Made by a program: the position numbers and the translations under genes
DNA from: Clostridia bacterium
Lineage (GTDB): Bacteria; Bacillota; Clostridia; Christensenellales; DTU072
DNA: 47,827 bases
Direction: 5' to 3'
NCBI GenBank assembly: GCA_017476265.1
Contig: JAFVAC010000094.1
Location: forward strand, 1 to 47,827
The notes under the pieces: model-generated
Databases searched by the model: none
What the model was told of the DNA's origin: nothing
Seen by the model: the letters and a program-made list of their open reading frames with translations, nothing else
Part shown: piece by piece, positions 43,508-47,827 of the stretch
Layout: each line of letters opens with the position of its first letter
How positions within the stretch are numbered: the first letter of the stretch is position 1

Positions 43508-44282
43508 CCGTCCCTCCCGCGCCGTAGACGGCGTTCTCCAATTCCAGTATGGACTTGATCTTTTCCCGGTCCATTCCCGCCGCGGTATAGAAAGTCTCCT
43601 CCAGACGGTCCTGGTTTGCCTTGTTGCCGGCGAGTTCCATCACTTCGACGAGTTTGCCGTTGTTGATGATGGCGACGCGGTGGCAGAGTTTTTTGACCAA
43701 GTCCAGATTGTGCGAACTGAAAAAGACGGTGTTGCCTTTTTGGCAGTGTTCCTGCATATGCAGGACGATCTCGGCGGTGGACTGCGGGTCCAAGCCCATC
43801 ATCGGCTCGTCCAGGACCCACAATTTCGGCTCGTGGATCAGGGCAGCGGTGATGCAGATCTTCTGCTTCATTCCGTGAGAATAACTCTTGATCTGACGGT
43901 CCACGGCAAAGCCGAGATTGAACAGTTCGAGATATCTCTCCAGCCGCTCCTCGCGCTCCTTTCCCACCTTGTAGACGTCGGCGACGTAGTTGACGTACTC
44001 CCGCCCGGTGAGTTTGTCTATGACGGAGTGATTGTCGGGGACGTAGCCCACGTTCATCTTCGCCTTGTTCGGCTCCTTTTGCACGTCGTAGCCGCAGATC
44101 TCTATCTTCCCTTCGTCAAAGGGCAGGATCCCCGTCAGGCACTTGATCGTCGTCGATTTCCCGGCGCCGTTCTTGCCCAAAAAGCCGAAGATCTCCCCTT
44201 GTTTTACTTCCAGATTCAACCCGTCGACCGAATAGCGGTCGCTTTTTGGATATTTTTTTCTCAAATTCGTTATCGTCAACAT
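43500..44282 (-). CDS. ABC transporter ATPase (locus B)
   Basis: A 260-residue ATPase: Walker A GKNGAGKST (about 36-44), LTGREYV (about 92-98), signature YSHGMKQK (about 136-143), Walker B LWVLDEPMMGLDP and H-loop SSHNLD. It resembles the C-terminal ATPase of the locus A fusion over its whole length and lacks the YwaF part. ATG 44282 is chosen because GGAG lies about 8 nt upstream; the frame continues farther upstream without a ribosome site. A small membrane-protein gene ends 123 nt upstream on the same strand. The permease overlaps its end by 8 nt. Confidence 0.88.
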   Translation of the reverse strand: MLTITNLRKKYPKSDRYSVDGLNLEVKQGEIFGFLGKNGAGKSTTIKCLTGILPFDEGKIEICGYDVQKEPNKAKMNVGYVPDNHSVIDKLTGREYVNYVADVYKVGKEREERLERYLELFNLGFAVDRQIKSYSHGMKQKICITAALIHEPKLWVLDEPMMGLDPQSTAEIVLHMQEHCQKGNTVFFSSHNLDLVKKLCHRVAIINNGKLVEVMELAGNKANQDRLEETFYTAAGMDREKIKSILELENAVYGAGGTDE

Positions 44283-44405
44283 TGTATTTATCTCCGTGTA
44301 AATTATCGCGCGATATGCGCCGAGTCCGGCTCTCCTTGAAAGAACCGCCAAAGTCCGCCGAGCGGAAAGAGACTATCCCCTTCGCTCGCTCCTATGAAAA
44401 AAATC

Positions 44406-44831
44406 TTATTGTAAAAGGATAAAACGGGGCTTTCTGCACGCCTCCACCGCGTCGGAAAGACGGATCACGACCGGAGAAGGACGAAGCGCCTCTCCCCTGC
44501 CGCGAAGAGAGGACCGCCCGAAAAGATAATACGCGAAAAAGACCAAAAACGCCGTCGCACAAGCGATCAGGACCCAGTAGACCATCGGATGCAAATATTC
44601 CGCGGCGAACTCGCCGAGAATGACTCCGCCAAGGTCTCCCGCGGCGAACAGCATCGTCAGAAAGGAGCCGCAAATAAGACACGCCAAAGCCGCCAGCCCG
44701 AAAAATGCCGAGCAGAGCAAGCGGACGCCCGCCTTCCACAATCGCAAGATCATCTTGCGGAAAGGGATCGCCACGATCGCCGGCAACAAGAGCGTGTTGT
44801 TCGTCAGCACCAAAGTCACGAATCCAAACAT
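44406..44831 (-). CDS. Small membrane protein of unknown function (locus B)
   Basis: I do not recognise a family. The 141 residues have three hydrophobic stretches (about 5-25, 38-62, 80-105), a short basic segment after the first (FRKMILRLWKAG) and a polar C-terminal tail. ATG 44831 is chosen because a perfect promoter ends 6 nt upstream, which makes the mRNA leaderless; the longer open frame upstream crosses the promoter and overlaps the divergent Fur-type gene, so it is not used. Its size, topology and position before an ABC ATPase recall the small membrane gene of locus A (12980-13450). Confidence 0.6.
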   Translation of the reverse strand: MFGFVTLVLTNNTLLLPAIVAIPFRKMILRLWKAGVRLLCSAFFGLAALACLICGSFLTMLFAAGDLGGVILGEFAAEYLHPMVYWVLIACATAFLVFFAYYLFGRSSLRGRGEALRPSPVVIRLSDAVEACRKPRFILLQ

Positions 44832-44837
44832 AGTATT

Positions 44838-44866
44838 ATTATACTTCGTCTGAAAAAACCTGTCAA
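44838..44866 (-). promoter_or_regulatory. Perfect consensus promoter with leaderless geometry
   Basis: Minus strand TTGACA (44861-44866), 17 nt, TATAAT (44838-44843). ATG 44831 begins 7 nt after the box. The region is shared with the divergent Fur-type gene, so a regulator bound here could affect both. Confidence 0.8.
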
Positions 44867-44923
44867 CAAAATGACTTGTTAGCCATACAAAACAAGAATA
44901 ATTCCTGATTTTTTCCTTTGCGC

Positions 44924-44952
44924 TTGACATTATACTTTCGATTGCGTTAAAA
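44924..44952 (+). promoter_or_regulatory. Promoter of the Fur/PerR-type regulator gene
   Basis: TTGACA (44924-44929), 17 nt, TTAAAA (44947-44952). The -35 is perfect and the -10 weak. No clear 15-bp PerR box was found around it. Confidence 0.5.
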
Positions 44953-44983
44953 TTGATATAGATTCTTATTTTCGGAGCGCGGT

Positions 44984-45346
44984 ATGCAGAACTATTCCCG
45001 CCAGCGGGAGGCCATCGTGAGAGTACTGCAGGAGTCCTACGACCACCCCACGGCGGAGGAAGTCCTTGCGCTGTCCCGCAAGACCTGCCCGAAGATATCC
45101 CTCGCCACCGTCTACAGAAATCTGCACGATCTGGCGCAATCGGGAGAGGTACTCGTCCTGCACCCTTCCGACGGCAAAGAGCGCTTCGACGGACACGTCG
45201 AGACACCGCACGCTCATTTCTTCTGCAAAGCCTGCGGCAAGATACGGGACTATCCCCTCACCATGCTGCAGACGAAGACGCTGTATCTGACCGAATGCGA
45301 GTCCTTTGAACTCAACTTTTACGGTCTGTGCGAGGACTGCAAATAA
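44984..45346 (+). CDS. perR: Fur-family regulator, PerR-like
   Basis: A 120-residue DNA-binding metalloregulator. The N-terminal winged helix has [13 protein letters not shown] and [20 protein letters not shown] (recognition helix, about 39-58). The dimerisation part has [24 protein letters not shown], which supplies His/Asp metal ligands and the first Cys pair, and ends in LCEDC, the second pair of the structural zinc site. PerR rather than Fur is suggested by short length and by the adjacent reverse rubrerythrin, a peroxide-defence protein controlled by PerR in clostridia; this is inference. GGAG lies 6 nt before the ATG. Rubrerythrin follows after 58 nt on the same strand. Confidence 0.82.
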   Translation: MQNYSRQREAIVRVLQESYDHPTAEEVLALSRKTCPKISLATVYRNLHDLAQSGEVLVLHPSDGKERFDGHVETPHAHFFCKACGKIRDYPLTMLQTKTLYLTECESFELNFYGLCEDCK

Positions 45347-45404
45347 AAAAAACCGAGCGATCGGCAAAAAACAAAAATACAAATTTATAAGGAGATTTTT
45401 TATT

Positions 45405-45941
45405 ATGAAGTACGTTTGTTCCGTATGCGGTTACACCAGCGACACCCTTCCCGAAGAGTGCCCCATCTGCCACGCCCCGGCAGAGAAGTTCAATGAGGTC
45501 GGCGGAGACGTCACCTACGTCACCGAGCACGTCGTCGGCGAAGCCCAAAAGGTGGAAGAGGACATCGTCAAAGAGCTCCGCAACAACTTCAACGGAGAGT
45601 GCAGTGAGGTCGGTATGTATCTCGCTATGGCAAGAGTCGCCTATCGTGAAGGATATCCCGAGATCGGTATGTACTGGGAAAAAGCCGCCTTTGAAGAAGC
45701 CGAGCACGCCGCCAAATTTGCCGAACTCCTCGGCGAAGTCGTCACCGACTCCACCAAAAAGAACCTGCAAATGCGAGTGGAAGCCGAAGCCGGCGCCAAC
45801 GCGGGCAAGATGGAACTGGCAAAACTCGCCAAGCAACGCGGCTACGACGCCATCCACGACACCGTCCACGAAATGGCAAAAGACGAAGCCCGCCACGGCA
45901 GAGCCTTCCAAGGTCTCCTCGACAGATACTTCGGGAAATAG
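45405..45941 (+). CDS. Reverse rubrerythrin (rubredoxin domain first)
   Basis: A 178-residue cytoplasmic peroxide reductase of anaerobes. The N-terminal rubredoxin domain has [21 protein letters not shown] (two Cys-x2-Cys pairs, about residues 5-25). The following four-helix ferritin-like domain has [28 protein letters not shown] and [13 protein letters not shown], carrying the Glu and Glu-x-x-His ligands of the di-iron site. Classical rubrerythrin has the rubredoxin domain at the end; this reversed order defines the clostridial reverse rubrerythrins, which reduce H2O2 with NADH-derived electrons. The start has AAGGAG about 9 nt upstream; the frame is open upstream, but that lies inside perR. 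Probably controlled by the PerR-like gene before it. Confidence 0.9.
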   Translation: MKYVCSVCGYTSDTLPEECPICHAPAEKFNEVGGDVTYVTEHVVGEAQKVEEDIVKELRNNFNGECSEVGMYLAMARVAYREGYPEIGMYWEKAAFEEAEHAAKFAELLGEVVTDSTKKNLQMRVEAEAGANAGKMELAKLAKQRGYDAIHDTVHEMAKDEARHGRAFQGLLDRYFGK

Positions 45942-45944
45942 CCG

Positions 45945-45986
45945 GTGTCATCTTGAGCCGCGCTTTGGCGCGTGTCGAAAGATCTC
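45945..45986. repeat. Possible dispersed intergenic repeat (REP-like)
   Basis: GTGTCATCTTGAGC ... GTGTCGAAAGATCTC with a GCGC-rich stem between (GCCGCGC/GCGCGTG). Its form is like short palindromic repeats widespread in bacterial genomes from gut communities. Only one copy is present here, so the call rests on resemblance. Confidence 0.35.
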
Positions 45987-46001
45987 AAACTTACATAAAA
46001 G

Positions 46002-46031
46002 CAGAGGTTCTAATACGAGCCTCTGTTTTTT
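46002..46031 (+). terminator. Terminator after reverse rubrerythrin
   Basis: CAGAGGTTC (46002-46010) and GAGCCTCTG (46017-46025) pair with one G-T wobble, followed by TTTTTTA. Confidence 0.8.
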
Positions 46032-46147
46032 ATTGTTATGAAATTTGACAGAATACCTGACAGCCCCAAAGTCTCCGGTTTTCTCTTCGGGCTTTTTAAA
46101 AACTCTCTATTCTTCCGTTTCGTCATAGTAGGAATAATCGATCCCTT

Positions 46148-46387
46148 TCATAAGGATCTCGCGTCGTCCACCACGTCGGTCTTGTAATACTTCCCGTCCT
46201 GCGCTTTCAATTTCAGTTGCCTACAAATTGTCGACAACTCAATTTTCCTTTTTTTAAGGGCATACCAGTACTTTCTCGGCGCGGTCGAATCGGTCAGCGC
46301 TTCGGCGATATCCATAGCGCAATACCACCATTTGTGACTTTCATCGTCCCAAACGGCTCGAACCGGCGTATTTTCAAAGACAAAGAG
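46148..46387 (-). pseudogene. BRO-N domain protein relic
   Basis: Seventy-nine open codons without a start codon read LFVFENTPVRAVWDDESHKW, then a stretch with DIAEALTDSTAPRKYWYALK, a basic segment, and QLKLKAQDGKYYKTDVVD, ending at a TGA. This is the order of the BRO-N domain of phage antirepressor-like and DinD-like proteins (N-terminal FENxxVRxxWD, central DI-x-x-x-LT-x-S-x-x-PR-x-YW, and LK-x-x-DGK-x-Y-x-TD). The first ten or so residues and everything after the domain are missing, and an in-frame TGA precedes it, so it is a dead fragment. The rest of 46032-46433 shows nothing else I can support. Confidence 0.7.
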
Positions 46388-46433
46388 TATTAATCAAGCG
46401 ACAGGGCTTAGCGCAGCGTCGCAGACTGCTCGC

Positions 46434-47660
46434 TCAGATAAGGTTCCCGGGAATGAAGCAGTCTTTTTCGTCAATAGGCAACGGTTCCTCGCACATACAA
46501 ACAATGCCTCCCGCCCCACGAGTTAGGGTGGATTTGTCGATCAATGCAAATTTCTTGACTTCCCGTTTGTCCGGCATAGCGGATTTTTTGATCTCCAATG
46601 GGTGGATCAAGTTGCTTTCTTCCACAATTACGTCTATTTCCTTAGCGTTATCGTCACGATAATAGGTCAGATTGGCTTTTGACTTTGCATATGCATAATT
46701 CTTGACCAATTCCATCACAACGTAGTTCTCGTAGTATGCGCCGCTTGCCGCGCCGTTCATCAATGCTCCGGGCGTGGGCCACAGCGAAAGAAAAGCGCAT
46801 AGCCCCGTATCACAGAAATACAATTTCGGCGTCTTGGACAACCGCTTAAGAGCATTGTTTGAATATGGATTCAAGAGATAAACTATATGCAGTGCTTGCA
46901 ATATGTCCAACCAAGCCTTTGCTGTTGGGGGACTGATCCCCGCCGATTCGGCAAGCGTGGTGTAATTGACTTGTTGTGAGACCAATGCGCCGCACCCGGT
47001 TAAAAACTTACGGAAACGCACGGCGTCGACGATACCGCCCGCTTCCGCCACGTCTCGCATCAAATAGGTGTCGACGTAAGAGTTGTAATACTCGTTTCGC
47101 AACTCTTCCTCTTCACCCAAAACCTGCGGCATTCCCCCTTCCCAAATATGCGCAAACACGCGGGTGATGTCGTTTTTCTCCACTTTTCGTTGTCGCGCTT
47201 GCAGCCCGGGCATGGAAAAATCCAGTTCTTCATCAAACACGACGCCTCGTTTTTCTCGTTGCGACAGACCGTATAATTCCAGGAGCCCAACTCTGCCCGC
47301 CAAAGTCTCCCGGACGCGCTCCATCATCTTGTATTGTTGCGATCCCGTCATCCAAATCAAACCCTTTTCTTCGCTCTCGTCGCAAATGATCTTGATCTGT
47401 TCAAACAGCTCGGGGGCTTTTTGCACTTCGTCTATGAGTATGGGCGGTTTATAGGTCTGAAAGAAAAGTACAGGATCGCTCTTTGCCAAATCTCGCACCA
47501 TACTATTGTCCAAACTGACGTATGTGCGCTCGCTCCCCTCCGCCAGGTGTTTTAGCATAGTCGTTTTCCCCACCTGTCTTGCTCCCGTAACCAATACCGC
47601 CTTAAAAAACCCGCTCATTTTCAAAAACTTTCGTTCCAACTCGCGTGTAATATAGTTCAT
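46434..47660 (-). CDS. AAA ATPase with DUF4143 (second copy of the family)
   Basis: A 408-residue protein of the same AAA_14/DUF4143 group as 25562-26926, but only distantly similar. Walker A is GARQVGKTT (about 27-35), Walker B ILIDEVQKAPELF (about 80-92), sensor-like WMTGSQQYKMM (about 109-119). After the ATPase the YGLSQRE segment leads into DUF4143, with AKEIDVIVEESNLIHPLEIKKS near the end (the D...E-x-K core). ATG 47660 is chosen over an upstream in-frame start because TTTGGAGGAAGT directly precedes it. It has a good promoter. Its function is not established for the family. Confidence 0.85.
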   Translation of the reverse strand: MNYITRELERKFLKMSGFFKAVLVTGARQVGKTTMLKHLAEGSERTYVSLDNSMVRDLAKSDPVLFFQTYKPPILIDEVQKAPELFEQIKIICDESEEKGLIWMTGSQQYKMMERVRETLAGRVGLLELYGLSQREKRGVVFDEELDFSMPGLQARQRKVEKNDITRVFAHIWEGGMPQVLGEEEELRNEYYNSYVDTYLMRDVAEAGGIVDAVRFRKFLTGCGALVSQQVNYTTLAESAGISPPTAKAWLDILQALHIVYLLNPYSNNALKRLSKTPKLYFCDTGLCAFLSLWPTPGALMNGAASGAYYENYVVMELVKNYAYAKSKANLTYYRDDNAKEIDVIVEESNLIHPLEIKKSAMPDKREVKKFALIDKSTLTRGAGGIVCMCEEPLPIDEKDCFIPGNLI

Positions 47661-47698
47661 ACTTCCTCCAAATTTTACGGAAATCAAAAGTCTATTTT

Positions 47699-47727
47699 AT
47701 TTTATCGTAAAAAAATCAGGCTGTCAA
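47699..47727 (-). promoter_or_regulatory. Promoter of the second AAA/DUF4143 gene
   Basis: Minus strand TTGACA (47722-47727), 17 nt, TAAAAT (47699-47704). Confidence 0.75.
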
Positions 47728-47780
47728 GCACCTTTCTTCCGCTATAAGTTATTAAAAAGCAATACTATTTGCCAAACTTA

Positions 47781-47811
47781 AAAAACAGAGGCAAAAACGC
47801 CTCTGTTTTTT
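47781..47811 (+). terminator. Terminator at the right edge, possibly bidirectional
   Basis: CAGAGGC (47786-47792) and GCCTCTG (47799-47805) flanked by AAAAA and TTTTTT. Its stem core is the same as that of the terminator at 46002 (CAGAGG/CCTCTG). The gene it serves is not visible in the window. Confidence 0.7.
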
Positions 47812-47827
47812 GACCGTCTTTTTGAAA

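Noticed and set aside
44406-45206. 266-codon version of the locus B small membrane protein
   Set aside because: The extra N-terminal part runs through the promoter and antisense to the Fur-type gene. The promoter and ATG at 44831 define a shorter protein.

Overview
The window looks like a chromosome segment of an uncultured, anaerobic, endospore-forming member of the Clostridia (Bacillota), probably from an animal gut. This is inference. It rests on a SpoIIE-type phosphatase, a reverse rubrerythrin behind a PerR/Fur-type regulator, DUF1846 and DUF1848 proteins, AGGAGG-type ribosome sites, sigma-A-like promoters, and very large surface lipoproteins made of InlB-type and BspA-type repeats. Most of the window has GC-rich third codon positions. 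The stretch from about 24.1 to 29.4 kb is visibly AT-rich and reads as an island.

Layout. 0-0.13 kb: the tail of a transposase. 0.3-6.2 kb (+): a PAP2 phosphatase, a DUF1848 protein, and the housekeeping run tilS-hpt-tRNA nucleotidyltransferase-HD hydrolase. 6.2-11.6 kb (-): spoIIE, DUF1846 and a GPH-type sugar symporter, with divergent manA at 11.8-12.8 kb. 13.0-23.3 kb (+): locus A, consisting of a small membrane protein, a YwaF-like membrane domain fused to an ABC ATPase, a large ABC-2 permease, a membrane-anchored Ig-like protein and a 1759-residue InlB-repeat/beta-helix lipoprotein. It is followed by a phosphopantetheinyl transferase. 24.0-29.4 kb: the island between tRNA-Arg(CCT) and tRNA-Val(GAC), with a broken integrase, a truncated unknown gene, an AAA/DUF4143 ATPase, an AbiE-like antitoxin/nucleotidyltransferase pair and several relics and attachment-site-like repeats. 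29.5-39.1 kb (-): a 2939-residue BspA-like lipoprotein and a YcxB-like protein. 39.4-44.8 kb (-): locus B, consisting of a small membrane protein, an ABC ATPase, a large ABC-2 permease and an Ig-like/beta-helix surface protein. 45.0-45.9 kb (+): PerR-like regulator and reverse rubrerythrin. 46.1-47.8 kb (-): a BRO-N relic and a second AAA/DUF4143 ATPase.

The most interesting point is that loci A and B carry the same gene order with recognisably paralogous ATPases and permeases. In both, ATPase and permease overlap by exactly 8 nt, and both end in Ig-like plus beta-helix extracytoplasmic protein. I infer a duplicated module in which a dedicated ABC-2 transporter works with a surface beta-helix protein; its substrate is unknown. 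Second, four genes without a plausible ribosome-binding site have a promoter whose -10 box ends exactly 6 nt before the ATG, so they are probably made as leaderless mRNAs. Third, the island preserves unusual recombination scars: a duplicated tRNA half, paired arm-type repeats, an integrase stopped three codons before its catalytic tyrosine, and a toxin-antitoxin pair bracketed by copies of a tRNA 3' end.
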